Assembly (NCBI RefSeq): GCF_000375485.1
Contig: NZ_AQXE01000004.1
Span: 104,125 to 157,527 of the forward strand
Length of the DNA stretch: 53,403 nt
Reading direction: 5' to 3'
Origin: Desulfovibrio oxyclinae DSM 11498
GTDB lineage: Bacteria; Desulfobacterota; Desulfovibrionia; Desulfovibrionales; Desulfovibrionaceae
The notes under the pieces are model-generated. The model was not told the origin of the DNA and did no database searches. It saw nothing but the letters and a program-made list of their open reading frames with translations. The translations under genes and the position numbers were made by a program. This document shows, piece by piece, positions 10,348 to 19,678 of this stretch. The number at the start of each line of letters is the position of its first letter. Within the stretch, counting starts at the first letter, position 1.

Positions 10348-10350
10348 GGG

Positions 10351-11286
10351 CTACTCCTGTTTTCCGGAAAGAAATACCCCGTCCTCGATCCACAGGCCGT
10401 GATAGGGCCGCCACGCGTCCGCTTCCTCGCCGGGGATGATGTGGCGGATGTTCACGGTCAGGGGCCGGGGGTGTCGGTCGCGGGCCTCCGGGCCGATGAA
10501 CGGCAGGCGGCTTTTGTCCAGCCCGCGGATTTCCTCGGTCACGTCGAAATATTCAGTCTGCCGCTCAAGGGGCGGGCGGTTGCGGATGTCCCAGTTGTTG
10601 CGAAGCTGTTCGTCGCGCATGACCTTGAAATTGCACTGCTCATGCACGCGGTAGTGGTAAAGCTTTTCCGGGATGTAGCGGACCTTTTCCGGCCCGGCCA
10701 GTTCCGCCATGGGCAGGTACAGGGCCAGATCGCCCGCCGCCCGGAAGTAGTTTCCGTCGCGGTCGCGGAAGGTCTCGTCCGGGAGCTGCGAGAACAGGTA
10801 GCCCTTGAAGGTGCGCAGCTGGGAGAATCGCCACGACTGTTTGCGCACGGGGGCGGATGCGATGAGCGGCGCGGCGATGGAGTGCCCGCCGCCGTCGATC
10901 TCCTCGTCCGTGTATACGAGGTCGTACCCTTCCCGGTGTGCGCGCATGATCCTGTCGAGGCATTCTGGCAGCAGCCAGTCATCGCCGTCCAGAATGGCCA
11001 CGACGTCCGACGGGGCCGGATCGAGGGCGCGCAGGGCCGCCAGCGTGTTTCCCATGAGCCATTCGCGCTGCACGCCCTCCCGCAGGGATATTCTTGCATC
11101 CTTTTGCATGTAGGCTCGCACGGCGTCGGCGGTGCCGTCGTCGGAGGCGTCGTCGGCCACCAGCGCGGTCCAGTCGGCGAAGGTCTGCCGTTGCAGGGAA
11201 TCAAGGCAGTCGCCGATGTAGGCTTCACAGTTGCGGCAAGGGATGACCACATGCAGCCGGTTCGGATAAAGCGCACTCTCAGTCAT
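10351..11286 (-). CDS. Family 2 glycosyltransferase
   Basis: A 311-residue GT-A fold enzyme. It opens with the GT2 pattern VVIPCRNCEAYIGDCLDSLQ, followed by VADDASDDGT, and carries the metal/nucleotide-sugar motif DGDDW at 100-104. It should transfer a sugar from a nucleotide donor to a growing surface glycan at the cytoplasmic face of the membrane. There is no membrane segment. Its ATG overlaps the end of galE by 8 bases, and the methyltransferase fusion follows 3 bases after its stop, so it is firmly inside the operon. Confidence 0.9.
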   Translation of the reverse strand: MTESALYPNRLHVVIPCRNCEAYIGDCLDSLQRQTFADWTALVADDASDDGTADAVRAYMQKDARISLREGVQREWLMGNTLAALRALDPAPSDVVAILDGDDWLLPECLDRIMRAHREGYDLVYTDEEIDGGGHSIAAPLIASAPVRKQSWRFSQLRTFKGYLFSQLPDETFRDRDGNYFRAAGDLALYLPMAELAGPEKVRYIPEKLYHYRVHEQCNFKVMRDEQLRNNWDIRNRPPLERQTEYFDVTEEIRGLDKSRLPFIGPEARDRHPRPLTVNIRHIIPGEEADAWRPYHGLWIEDGVFLSGKQE

Positions 11287-12256
11287 GGTTTCGCATCCAG
11301 TCGCCAGCGTGGCGGATCATGAGTTCGAGGTTCTGATACCGGGGCTTCCAGCCGAGTCGCCGGGTCGCCAGCGCTGCGTCGGCCACCAGCTTGGAGGGGT
11401 CCCCTTCGCGCACCGGGCCCGCCTTCCATGCCACGGGCTTGCCCGCAACACGTCCGGCGGTTTCGATGACTTCCAGCACCGAGTAGCCGTTACCGCAGCC
11501 GAGGTTCAGGGAGTGATTGCCACCCTCCCGCCGCAGCAGGTCCAGCGCTAGCGCGTGCGCCTCGGCAAGATCGGTCACATGGACGTAGTCGCGCACACAG
11601 GTGCCGTCCGGGGTGTCGTGATTCGTGCCGAAAACCGTCAGTTCCCGGGCCGGATCCATGGCTGCCCCGAGAGCGAGGGGGATCAGGTGGGTCTCCGGAT
11701 CGTGCCGCTCGCCCAGTTCGCCGTCCGGGTCGGCCCCGGCGGCATTGAAATATCGCAAAGCCACGGATTCCAGCCCGTAGGCGGCGCCGAAGTCGCTCAT
11801 GATCCGTTCGATCATCAGCTTGCTCGCGCCGTAGGGGTTGATGGGCGCCACATAGTGGGTTTCATCCAGCGGCAGTCGGTTGGGCGATCCGTAAACCGAA
11901 CAGGTGCTAGAGAAGATGATCCGGCCGCAGTCATGCTCCCGCATGGCTTCCAGCAGATTCAGGGATCCGGTCACGTTGTTGCGGTAGTACTTGGCGGGTT
12001 CGCGGACCGATTCACCCACATAGGCGAAGGCGGCGAAATGCATGACCGCATCAGGTCGGTATTCGCGGAAGCACCGGTCCAGCGCGTCGCGGTCGAGGAT
12101 GTCGGCCTTGACCAGCGGTCCCCACTTGACGGCGTCCTCGTGACCGTGGATCAGGCTGTCGAGCGTAACGGGCTCATGCCCCTGCCGGGCCAGCGCCTTG
12201 CAGGCGTGGCTGCCGATGTATCCGGCTCCCCCGGTTACCAGTATGCGTTCACCCAT
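11279..12256 (-). CDS. galE: UDP-glucose 4-epimerase
   Basis: A 325-residue extended short-chain dehydrogenase that interconverts UDP-glucose and UDP-galactose (or the N-acetyl forms). The NAD-binding motif GGAGYIGS is at 9-16, and the catalytic YXXXK lies in NPYGASKLM. The family segments SSTCSVYG and RYFNAAGADPDGE are also present. I chose the start at MGERIL, which overlaps the preceding GT4 gene by 8 bases. A longer reading to 12373 would add a non-homologous leader inside that gene. Its place in the glycosyltransferase run suggests it supplies Gal or GalNAc for the glycan. Confidence 0.95.
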   Translation of the reverse strand: MGERILVTGGAGYIGSHACKALARQGHEPVTLDSLIHGHEDAVKWGPLVKADILDRDALDRCFREYRPDAVMHFAAFAYVGESVREPAKYYRNNVTGSLNLLEAMREHDCGRIIFSSTCSVYGSPNRLPLDETHYVAPINPYGASKLMIERIMSDFGAAYGLESVALRYFNAAGADPDGELGERHDPETHLIPLALGAAMDPARELTVFGTNHDTPDGTCVRDYVHVTDLAEAHALALDLLRREGGNHSLNLGCGNGYSVLEVIETAGRVAGKPVAWKAGPVREGDPSKLVADAALATRRLGWKPRYQNLELMIRHAGDWMRNHD

Positions 12257-13391
12257 GCGCGCCTCCGGAGCGGGTCGCCTCGGCCACAATGGCTTCAAGC
12301 CGGCCCAACTGTGTTGCAAAGTCGTAGTTGGTGCGAACGTGCTCGCGTCCGGCTTGGCCATAAAGGGCCGCAAGCTGGGGGTCGCGGGCCATGCGCAGCA
12401 TGTTCTCCGTCATGGCGTCCAGCTCGCCTTCTTCGCAGAGCAGCCCGGTGGTTTCGTGCACCACGGCCTCGCGAATGCCAGCGTGCCGGGTGCTGACCAC
12501 CGGAAGGCCCGAAGCCGAAGCTTCAAGAACCGAGTTGGGCGTGCCTTCCTTGTCGCCGGTTTCCGGCGTGACTGAGTGCTGCACGAAGCAGCGCGCCGCA
12601 CGCATGGCCTCCGCCACTTCTTCATGAGGCAGATTGCCGGGAAAGTCGATGCGGTCCGAAAGGCCGAGGTTGCGGGCCAGCCGCATGGCGCTCTCGCGCA
12701 GCACCCCGTCGCCGATCATGCGCAGGCTGGCCTCGGGAATCATCCTTGCCACTTCGGCAAAGGCGCAGACCACGGTCTCAGGGGCCTTCTTGTCCACGAA
12801 GCGGCCCACCGAGATGAAGCGCGGGGCAGCGTCGGCCGGGGTTGCGCTGTCGAACAGGGACGCGTCCACCCCGTAGGGATTGACGTGCAGCCGGTCTTCA
12901 GACGCACCCAGATGCAGCAGGTCGCGCCGCATTTCCAGCGAAACGGCCACAATGGCGGCGGCATTCCCGAAAAGTCTGGCGTAGCCCTCGCGGTATTTCG
13001 CAAGCACCGGCTTGAGCGAGGCGTCGAAGCCGTGAAAGTGTGTCACCAGCGGGACGTCGGCGCGCCTGCACGGCTCCAGCATGGCCACGCCGGTGGGACC
13101 GTATTCCGCAAGCACCGCGTCTATATGATTGTCGCGCAGAAAATCCGCCATGGTCTCGGTGGCCTGCTCGTGCATTTCGTTTTCCACGGCACCGGACGGG
13201 GAGAACAGCCGGGCGGCATCGGCGGGAAGGTCTGGATGCAGCGTGGAACCGTCCTTCCGGAAAAGCGGCATATGCCCGCCATACAGGACTTCCACCACCG
13301 ATTGCAGGCGCTCGGCGTGCGCCCTGATGAAGGTTTCGCACTCCGGGCCCGGGTTGGGGTGGATGATGCAGATTCGCTGCGGTGCGGTCAT
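12249..13391 (-). CDS. Family 4 glycosyltransferase
   Basis: A 380-residue GT-B enzyme. The C-terminal nucleotide-sugar binding half is typical of GT4: FISVGRFVDKKAPE, then EASASGLPVVSTRHAGIREA containing the conserved acidic residue of the EX7E region, and GLLCEEGELDAM. The N-terminal half carries VTHFHGFDA. It probably adds a hexose to the surface glycan. The start overlaps the stop of the upstream GT4-methyltransferase gene by 4 bases (ATGA type), and galE overlaps its end. Confidence 0.92.
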   Translation of the reverse strand: MTAPQRICIIHPNPGPECETFIRAHAERLQSVVEVLYGGHMPLFRKDGSTLHPDLPADAARLFSPSGAVENEMHEQATETMADFLRDNHIDAVLAEYGPTGVAMLEPCRRADVPLVTHFHGFDASLKPVLAKYREGYARLFGNAAAIVAVSLEMRRDLLHLGASEDRLHVNPYGVDASLFDSATPADAAPRFISVGRFVDKKAPETVVCAFAEVARMIPEASLRMIGDGVLRESAMRLARNLGLSDRIDFPGNLPHEEVAEAMRAARCFVQHSVTPETGDKEGTPNSVLEASASGLPVVSTRHAGIREAVVHETTGLLCEEGELDAMTENMLRMARDPQLAALYGQAGREHVRTNYDFATQLGRLEAIVAEATRSGGAHG

Positions 13392-15322
13392 CCGTTGTCT
13401 CCTTGTCTTAGCGCGGTGGCGTACAGGCCGGTGATCATGAGCCCTTCGCGGAAATCGTCTTTCGGTTTGTCCATGGCGTTCAGCGCCTTGACCGCCGGGG
13501 CGGCGAGCATCGAGAGCAGGGGCCGTGCGATGCGGGTGAAGATCGGGCCGCGCGACCTGCGTCGGATGTAGAGACCGAGCATCTGGGCCATGGCCGCGTC
13601 GAAGCCGCCCAGCGGACGGACACGCGCGTCCTTGAACCCTGCTTCAGCGAGCAGTTTTTCCAGTGTCCACGGCGTGTAGCGGCAGACGTCATGCGGCACG
13701 TCGTGCAGGGGCCACAGGAACGGCACGGTCAGGAAAAGCAGGCCGCCCGGCTTCAGAATGCGGCGCGCCTCGCGAAGCACGGCGGCCGCGTCCTCGCAGT
13801 GTTCCAGCACCTCGGTGAGCACCACGGTTCCGGCAGAGGCGTCATCAAGGGGCAGGCGGCAGCCGTCCCAGGCCATGTCCGGGGCGTCGTAGGGACCGCA
13901 GTCGAAATCCACCGCGAGGTAGCCTGAAACGTCCGGGGCGTCGAGAAAGAGATTGCGGTAAGGAGCGCTGCCTGCGCCGATGTCCACCACGCGGCCCTTG
14001 GCTGACGGTAGAATGTCCCGCACCGCGCCGAGGATGCGCTTTCGCACCGTATAGAGATCGACGAAGCGCGGCAGGCAGCGGGGATTCACGAATGGATGGT
14101 GCCCGCGCGCGCAGAGGCTTTCGAGAGTCGTGCGCACGGCCTGAAGCGGCGTGGCGCGGTCGTCTTCTCGCAGGCCGTTGTTGGCGGGCAGATCCAGCCA
14201 CAGGGGCATCCGCACGCGTTTGGGTGTGGCGGAACTGCCCACGTCGCGGATCAGCCCGGCCCAGTTGTCTGCGCATGACTCGGGCGAATAGCGCGAGCGG
14301 ACGAGTTCGGATGCGGCGGTGGAGATTTGTTCGAACGTTCCGGGCGTCCTCAGCGCGTCCACGGCTCGGTCGAGGTCCGCGTCGATGTCTCGGAGCAGGA
14401 AGCCGGTTCTGCCGTCCTTGACGAGTTCCGGGATGCCGCTTCGCGTGGGCGTCGCCAGCGGCACGAGCCCTGCGTCCATGGCCTCCAGCAGGCAAAGCGG
14501 CAACCCTTCGTATTCCGAGGTCAGAATTGCGGCATGATGTTCGCGGAGCACATCCTGAATGCAGGCGCTGTTCACAGGCGGATGCAGCGTCACCGAAGCG
14601 TCCGGGTGCCGGCGCAGCACGGCCTCCACACGCTCGCGGTCAGGGCCGTCACCCACGATGGTGGCCTGCACGTCGTTGCGCCGCTGCGTGAGTCGGCACA
14701 TGGCTTCGGTGAGCATGGAGATGCGTTTCTGGCGTTCCACCAGCCGTCCCGAATAGACGATGCTGAGCGGCTGGCCTTCCCGGAGTTCCGGACGTGCGGT
14801 GCGAGGAGCCGTGCCGCAGTCGTCATAGCTTGAGGGGATGGCCTCGGCCCGGCTGACATTTGGGCTGATGCGCTCGCGGAGGTATTCGGAAACGCAGACC
14901 CAGTGATCCACGCGGTCCCGGTCGCGACCTGTAATGAAAAGTTCTTCGAGCTGATGGTGGAAGTCGTCGTCCGAGCGCATGACGCCGATGGATGGGATGC
15001 CGTGTTTCTTCAGATGCGCCGCCGCGAAGTAGGCCGCGGGCATGAGGTTGGGCACGAACACGTCGGGCCTGCGCCGTGATGCGGCCTCCAGCAGCCAGCG
15101 CACCCGCTGCTGGGTGGTGGGGTGATACGGGGCGTGCTGGAACGGGATGTCGTTCTCCCTCAGGGCGCGCATGGCGGGGCACTGCCGCTCGTCCCCGAAA
15201 GTGAGCAGCAGGCACTCCGGTCGCAGGCCGCGCGCCTTGAGCGCAGGCAGCAGGCGCATCAGCCCCGCGTTGGGCCCGCCCACGTATCCGGGGCGGTCGT
15301 ATGCGCAGAAGGTGACGCGCAT
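13388..15322 (-). CDS. Family 4 glycosyltransferase fused to SAM-dependent methyltransferase
   Basis: A 644-residue fusion. Residues 1 to about 370 are a GT4 glycosyltransferase (LSIVYSGRLVERQKRISM, then EYEGLPLCLLEAMDAGLVPL). After a linker, residues from about 430 on are a class I methyltransferase with motif I VVDIGAGSAPYRNL, EVLEHCEDAAAVL and ILKPGGLLFLTVPF. A single chain that adds a sugar and methylates the product would suit chain-end capping of a polysaccharide, but that is inference. It overlaps its neighbours by 1 base upstream and 4 bases downstream. Confidence 0.88.
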   Translation of the reverse strand: MRVTFCAYDRPGYVGGPNAGLMRLLPALKARGLRPECLLLTFGDERQCPAMRALRENDIPFQHAPYHPTTQQRVRWLLEAASRRRPDVFVPNLMPAAYFAAAHLKKHGIPSIGVMRSDDDFHHQLEELFITGRDRDRVDHWVCVSEYLRERISPNVSRAEAIPSSYDDCGTAPRTARPELREGQPLSIVYSGRLVERQKRISMLTEAMCRLTQRRNDVQATIVGDGPDRERVEAVLRRHPDASVTLHPPVNSACIQDVLREHHAAILTSEYEGLPLCLLEAMDAGLVPLATPTRSGIPELVKDGRTGFLLRDIDADLDRAVDALRTPGTFEQISTAASELVRSRYSPESCADNWAGLIRDVGSSATPKRVRMPLWLDLPANNGLREDDRATPLQAVRTTLESLCARGHHPFVNPRCLPRFVDLYTVRKRILGAVRDILPSAKGRVVDIGAGSAPYRNLFLDAPDVSGYLAVDFDCGPYDAPDMAWDGCRLPLDDASAGTVVLTEVLEHCEDAAAVLREARRILKPGGLLFLTVPFLWPLHDVPHDVCRYTPWTLEKLLAEAGFKDARVRPLGGFDAAMAQMLGLYIRRRSRGPIFTRIARPLLSMLAAPAVKALNAMDKPKDDFREGLMITGLYATALRQGDNG

Positions 15323-16350
15323 CAGGATTCGTCCCCATCGGCCCAGTCGGGGATTGCCACCACGTCGAACACCGCGCCGATGGATTCGCGTGGGATGACG
15401 TACTCGTCGAGTTTGATGCGTTTTTTCAGATCATACGCGACCACTCTGGACGGCAATACCTGCTTATATTCCCCGGTCCTGGAATTGAGAAAATGCTCGA
15501 CATTGTCCTTCCATTTGGTGGTTCGCAGGGTCGTGAATCCGACATATGCCACGTCTCCGTCCACATGGAGCCCGCGACACCAGCCAAGGGGCAGTTCCGT
15601 GCCCTCCAGCGGCATGAGATCCACGACCTCGTCAATCGCCAGAGTGTGCGTGTTGAGGACGATGATCCTGCCATCCACGCTGGTGAAAAATGCATGATCC
15701 CCGACAACGTGCCCGTCATGAACGCGTTTGTCGGACAGGGAAACCGTTCGCCTGTCCGCCAGGCGCATGACGTCGCTCTGGTAGCCTCGCGTCACCCACG
15801 GTTCGCCGTTCATGGAAAGCAGATAGTTGGGGTGGGCGTCGTGGGGCTGGGTGCTGTGCACTTTGCGCCAGTCGTCCTCCGGGTCGTACTTGAACCACGG
15901 GTCGTCGGAGACGGTGTTGACGTAACGCTTGGGTGCGAGCGAGTCGTCGAGCTCGATCACCATGTCGAGGCCCGTAGAGGCCACGGTCACACCGCCGTTC
16001 ATCGGGGCAACGTGATGGATGTCGTGAAAATGTGGGTGCGTGGAATATTGCAACCGTTCAAGTTCCGGCCACGTGTAGACGAACACTTCAGTGCCGGTGC
16101 AGAGATAAAGGCGATCGCCCTGAAGCGTCATGGCGGTGAAACGGATGCCGGGTGTCTCGTCCGGGCGGGCGCCCTGCGGCGTTTCATAGTCCATGAGCAC
16201 GGTTTCCGACTTGTCGGTCCAGTTCAGTCTGGAGAGCCTTGCCCGGAAATAGTGGTTGCCGGACGTGGAGACCATGGCTTCGGCCTCGGGACGTTGCAGG
16301 CCACCGGTGATGAGCAGGGGGGAGAGTCTTGTGTGTGCTTTTGCTGTCAT
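15322..16350 (-). CDS. Protein of unknown function, beta-propeller-like
   Basis: A 342-residue soluble protein with no signal peptide. Its short, repeated beta-strand blocks resemble a propeller (for example GDRLYLCTGTEVFVYTW, NGGVTVASTGLDMVIEL, VVGDHAFFTSVDGRIIVL, VDGDVAYVGFT). The pattern recalls the DUF4915/TIGR03032-type proteins found near glycan or peptide-modification genes, but I am not sure of the family. The start ATG is preceded by TAAGGAG. It follows a 103-base gap and overlaps the GT4-methyltransferase by 1 base. No catalytic motif stands out, so a binding or scaffold role is possible. Confidence 0.6.
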   Translation of the reverse strand: MTAKAHTRLSPLLITGGLQRPEAEAMVSTSGNHYFRARLSRLNWTDKSETVLMDYETPQGARPDETPGIRFTAMTLQGDRLYLCTGTEVFVYTWPELERLQYSTHPHFHDIHHVAPMNGGVTVASTGLDMVIELDDSLAPKRYVNTVSDDPWFKYDPEDDWRKVHSTQPHDAHPNYLLSMNGEPWVTRGYQSDVMRLADRRTVSLSDKRVHDGHVVGDHAFFTSVDGRIIVLNTHTLAIDEVVDLMPLEGTELPLGWCRGLHVDGDVAYVGFTTLRTTKWKDNVEHFLNSRTGEYKQVLPSRVVAYDLKKRIKLDEYVIPRESIGAVFDVVAIPDWADGDES

Positions 16351-16453
16351 CGGGACTCCTTAGATGGTCGTCTCGCAAGAAAAGGGGCGAAAACTGAAAC
16401 AGGTGACCATGTCTTGTGCTACGGATCTGTCTTTGTGAGCTGTTTTTCTCATG

Positions 16454-17242
16454 CTAAACCGCCAGATTCCTCGAACAAAGCTCTTCCATATCAGCGCTTA
16501 AAGCCTGCCTCATCCTGTCGAGGAAGCCCGACTGCAGGTGAAGCGGTTGCCTGGGGCTGAAGTTGAAGAGGTTGAAACGGTAGAACATGTTTAGGGTCTG
16601 GTCGTCTTCGGTGTCGTGGTGCAGTTGTGTGTGTTGATGTGTCTGGCCGCGTTCAGGGACACCCTTGATGCCGATGACGGCATCGTCCTGCATATACAGC
16701 GTTGGCAAGTGTTGGCTGCCGGCAATGGTGCAGCTTCCGGTTGATGATTTGACGGATGCCGCCAACGATGAAGCTTGAAAATCCTTCCAGCCGAGAAATG
16801 CTTTCCCTGTCTGCTCTTTCGGAGCGGGCAGCGCCTTCAGCCAATATGGATTGATGTTGGCGGGCACTTTGCGCGCGCAGCGCGCCACACAGGGCGCTTC
16901 AAGTCTCGCGAAGCGACGGCTGAAAGATTCCAGACGGGAGCGCGAGAGCACTCCGTCGAACGGGCAAAGCACGATGACAGGCTGGTTTGCAGCGCCGAGT
17001 TCATCAGCAAGAGTGGTCCAGCCTGTGTCTGCCTTGATCGCCGCGTTTATGCGGCTGGCAAGTGCTCCTGTCTTTTCGGAAAGATCACGTTTTTCGCCTA
17101 CAAGGTTTGTAATGCTGCAAGGGCCCAAGTGTTTTTCAGCCAGAGCGGCAGTCCAGCGCACAAGAACAGTGGAAAAATCACGGGATTCGAGGAGAGAGGC
17201 TGTCCGCGGCGAATCGGTTTGCGCGTGGATGTATACATGCAT
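16454..17242 (-). CDS. Protein of unknown function, possibly a degenerate nucleotidyltransferase
   Basis: A 262-residue protein that begins at MHVYIHAQ, one base after the stop of the NeuA-like gene. An extension to 17314 would run into that gene and is unlikely. The stretches VIVLCPFDGVLSRSRLESFS and ARKVPANINPYWLKAL recall the substrate part of CMP-sugar synthetases (hydroxyl-binding loop, then a PYW segment). The usual N-terminal nucleotide-binding signature is absent, so it may be a pseudo-enzyme or a different family. Base composition is a little lower in G+C than the glycosyltransferases downstream. Confidence 0.5.
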   Translation of the reverse strand: MHVYIHAQTDSPRTASLLESRDFSTVLVRWTAALAEKHLGPCSITNLVGEKRDLSEKTGALASRINAAIKADTGWTTLADELGAANQPVIVLCPFDGVLSRSRLESFSRRFARLEAPCVARCARKVPANINPYWLKALPAPKEQTGKAFLGWKDFQASSLAASVKSSTGSCTIAGSQHLPTLYMQDDAVIGIKGVPERGQTHQHTQLHHDTEDDQTLNMFYRFNLFNFSPRQPLHLQSGFLDRMRQALSADMEELCSRNLAV

Positions 17243-17243
17243 T

Positions 17244-17996
17244 TTATAATCCGAAATCGTAAAGATCGTTTTCAAGGACATATTTCGCCATCTCGAAGTC
17301 CTGTTTGGTGTCAATGTCGATCAACTCCACCGGGTCATCGATGTACTGTATGCAGCACTTTTCAATGTTCTTCTTGATGAGGAGTTCACCGGAGAAATTG
17401 CCAAGGGTCTTGGCTGGGAGGCATCCGGTTCGGGGTGCACAGCCCTGAAGGACGGGATGCCCGTTTTCGTCGGCATAGGGCGAAAGCATGGCGTCGGCGC
17501 GGAGGGCGGTGTAGGCGGCTCCGTTTGCGAGGAGTTGGTCAACCAGGTGCTGAATGGCGTTCAGGTTGCGAAAGGGGGAGGTGGGCATGAGCGTGATGAT
17601 CGCCTTGAGCGGATAGTCCGCATCAACAAAGTGCCGCACCAGATAGTATGTTGCCCATGTTATGGAAGAGTGGTCCTTGGCGAGCTCCGCGGGACGCAGG
17701 AAAGGGGCATTCACGCCGTACTGTTCGGCGATGGAGGCATAGTGGGCGGAGTCGGTGTTTATGATGACCTGATCCACGCCGCGCAGTCGCTTGGCGATCT
17801 GGGCGGTATAAGCAAGAAGCGGCTTGCCGCACAGGTCCATGACGTTCTTGTTCTTTAGGCGCGACGAGTTCATTCGCGCCGGAATCTGAACGACGACCTT
17901 GGACAGCTCCAGCTCTTTTTGCTGAGCCCATTTCAGAAGCGAAAGCTCCTGATTATGGAAGTAGCGTGCTACAAAGTCTGCTTTTTGCTTGAGCAT
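17244..17996 (-). CDS. NeuA-like cytidylyltransferase (acylneuraminate family)
   Basis: A 250-residue protein with a 30-residue N-terminal extension before the nucleotide-binding signature VQIPARMNSSRLKNKN. It then has GKPLLAYTAQIAKR, VIINTDSAHYASIA and LMPTSPFRNLNAI. These are the family blocks of CMP-sialic acid, CMP-KDO and related synthetases. It should activate an acidic sugar with CTP. The last segment, VELIDIDTKQDFEMAKY, matches the family C terminus. The ATG at 17996 is chosen over an in-frame TTG at 18023 because AGGAAAA lies just before it. No NeuB-type nonulosonate synthase is visible here, so the sugar must come from elsewhere or be of another type. Confidence 0.85.
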   Translation of the reverse strand: MLKQKADFVARYFHNQELSLLKWAQQKELELSKVVVQIPARMNSSRLKNKNVMDLCGKPLLAYTAQIAKRLRGVDQVIINTDSAHYASIAEQYGVNAPFLRPAELAKDHSSITWATYYLVRHFVDADYPLKAIITLMPTSPFRNLNAIQHLVDQLLANGAAYTALRADAMLSPYADENGHPVLQGCAPRTGCLPAKTLGNFSGELLIKKNIEKCCIQYIDDPVELIDIDTKQDFEMAKYVLENDLYDFGL

Positions 17997-18113
17997 GGTT
18001 TTCCTGTTCGGATCGGTTCGCAAAGCATCTCGAAAAGAGTGTCGCCCATGGTTGTTTCAATGCGGTATGCAGCATCGGTCCTACAATGTGACCCGGTGAA
18101 TGACGCATCCATT

Positions 18114-19676
18114 TTACTGCAAGTCCTCTTTGGGTTTGCTGTAAATGGTGTAGCCGTTGGAATCAAAAACAGGCTCCCAGTCAGAAAAGTCGTATTCAAT
18201 TGCGTTTTCCGCGAGTGCTTTTTTCAAAAAAGCCTTGTCAACGATGATGGTGTCCACCCCGTAGCGTTCGGTGAACACTTCAAGATCCTGGCATGGGAGT
18301 TCAAGCCACGGCATCTCCGCGTCCCTGTGCTTCATGCCGTGTTTTTCATGCATTGTGAGCTTGAAATAGTAGGCGTGGTCCGCAGTGCTGGCATACGAGT
18401 AGTAGGTGGAAAGCTTCATGGGGATGGTGAGGATTCGCAGCCCCTCATGTTCATCCAGATACTTGACGATTTCATCGTCCGCTTCGGGAACCAGTGCCTT
18501 TTTGATCACCGCGAAGTTCGTGTAAGCGAGATTGCAAAGGGTGAATACGCCCTGAAGCAGGATCAGGAGCATGGCAGGGCCGAATTGAATCGAGCCTGAC
18601 GCGAACTGGCTTGCCAGCACCAAAGCGCCGAATGGGGTCGCGTATTCGAAATAGCGTTCCGCCTGACCAAGAAAGGAGAGCTTCTTGGTGGATGTCAGCA
18701 AAAACACGCAAGCCAACGAGAAGACCACGGCCAGAGAGAAATGCTCGAAAGAAGAGGCAGCTGTGGAGACTGGATGCATGAACGCATAAACGGCAACCCA
18801 GAAAAGCGGGAAGGAATACAAAGCGATCAGGTAGCTGTTGCGCCGGAAAAGAATGCCAAAGAAGATGTCCTTATTCTTTTTCCACCAACTGGGCAGCTCA
18901 AGCAGGTCGCGAAGACTGTTCCGGCCCATGGCCGTGGTCCCTTTCTGGGCGTTGCGGCAGTACCAGCGTTTGTGCTCCAGCATATGGCGGACATTGTCCT
19001 GAATGCCTTTGCATATCATCCAGTCACACCTGTACAGGGCAAGAAGGACAAGCAACGTGCATAACGCCACCCCGAGGGGCAGCATGGACAGGGTGAACAG
19101 GGACAGGAAGGGCGCTGAAAGCATCATGGCTTGTATGCCGAACTGCGAGGTCGTGAGGATGAGTATGGTCAGCACCACGGCAACGGGGCCGAAAACGAGG
19201 GGCTGCTGCATCCCCAGCCAGAGGGCGAGAAACAGGCCCATGAGGAGAATGTTGCCCAGCGAGCGCGCCCCGAGGGATTTGATGCGCGCGGTTATGGGCA
19301 GCAGACAGGGAGAGGTGGTCACCGCAAGCGCGGCCAGCGCAGCGGGAGAGACGGGAAGCTGCGACGTCTCCGGCAGCCACAGACGCGCCACGCCCCAAGT
19401 GGCGGCGATCAGCACAAGGTCGTAGGCAATGTTCAGAAGTTTGCCGACCGCCTTCCACTGGCGCTGCGGAAAGCGGCTGATGATCCAGTGAGCCAGCATG
19501 GGGTATCCGAAGTGGCCTTGCATGACGGAGTCCGGCGGGTCATTGTCGAAGAAGTTGTCCTTGCGGCTGCGCAGGCGGACGAATGCCAGATGCGTCATGT
19601 CGTCGGTGGTGTAGCCGCTCAGAAACACGAACCGCATCATGAAGGCGAGAAGCAGGATAGAGACGAGTTCCACCAT
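18114..19676 (-). CDS. Polytopic membrane protein, GT-C glycosyltransferase-like
   Basis: A 520-residue protein with about ten or more hydrophobic segments over residues 1-410 and a soluble C-terminal domain of about 110 residues. Right after the first membrane helix comes the acidic pair in GYTTDDMTHLAF, the position where GT-C enzymes (ArnT, PMT, oligosaccharyl transferases) keep catalytic Asp or Glu in the first periplasmic loop. This suggests a lipid-linked-donor glycosyltransferase acting outside the inner membrane. It starts 2 bases after the radical SAM gene. After its stop there is a 117-base gap, the largest in the operon. Confidence 0.65.
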   Translation of the reverse strand: MVELVSILLLAFMMRFVFLSGYTTDDMTHLAFVRLRSRKDNFFDNDPPDSVMQGHFGYPMLAHWIISRFPQRQWKAVGKLLNIAYDLVLIAATWGVARLWLPETSQLPVSPAALAALAVTTSPCLLPITARIKSLGARSLGNILLMGLFLALWLGMQQPLVFGPVAVVLTILILTTSQFGIQAMMLSAPFLSLFTLSMLPLGVALCTLLVLLALYRCDWMICKGIQDNVRHMLEHKRWYCRNAQKGTTAMGRNSLRDLLELPSWWKKNKDIFFGILFRRNSYLIALYSFPLFWVAVYAFMHPVSTAASSFEHFSLAVVFSLACVFLLTSTKKLSFLGQAERYFEYATPFGALVLASQFASGSIQFGPAMLLILLQGVFTLCNLAYTNFAVIKKALVPEADDEIVKYLDEHEGLRILTIPMKLSTYYSYASTADHAYYFKLTMHEKHGMKHRDAEMPWLELPCQDLEVFTERYGVDTIIVDKAFLKKALAENAIEYDFSDWEPVFDSNGYTIYSKPKEDLQ

Positions 19677-19678
19677 GA

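Noticed and set aside
9541..11322. 593-residue plus-strand frame across three minus-strand genes
   Set aside because: Its translation shows no domain, and the minus-strand genes beneath it have clear GT2, methyltransferase and overlap evidence.
16454..17314. Longer start for the unknown protein, to 17314
   Set aside because: The added 24 residues lie inside the end of the NeuA-like gene, and a plain ATG at 17242 begins one base after that gene's stop.
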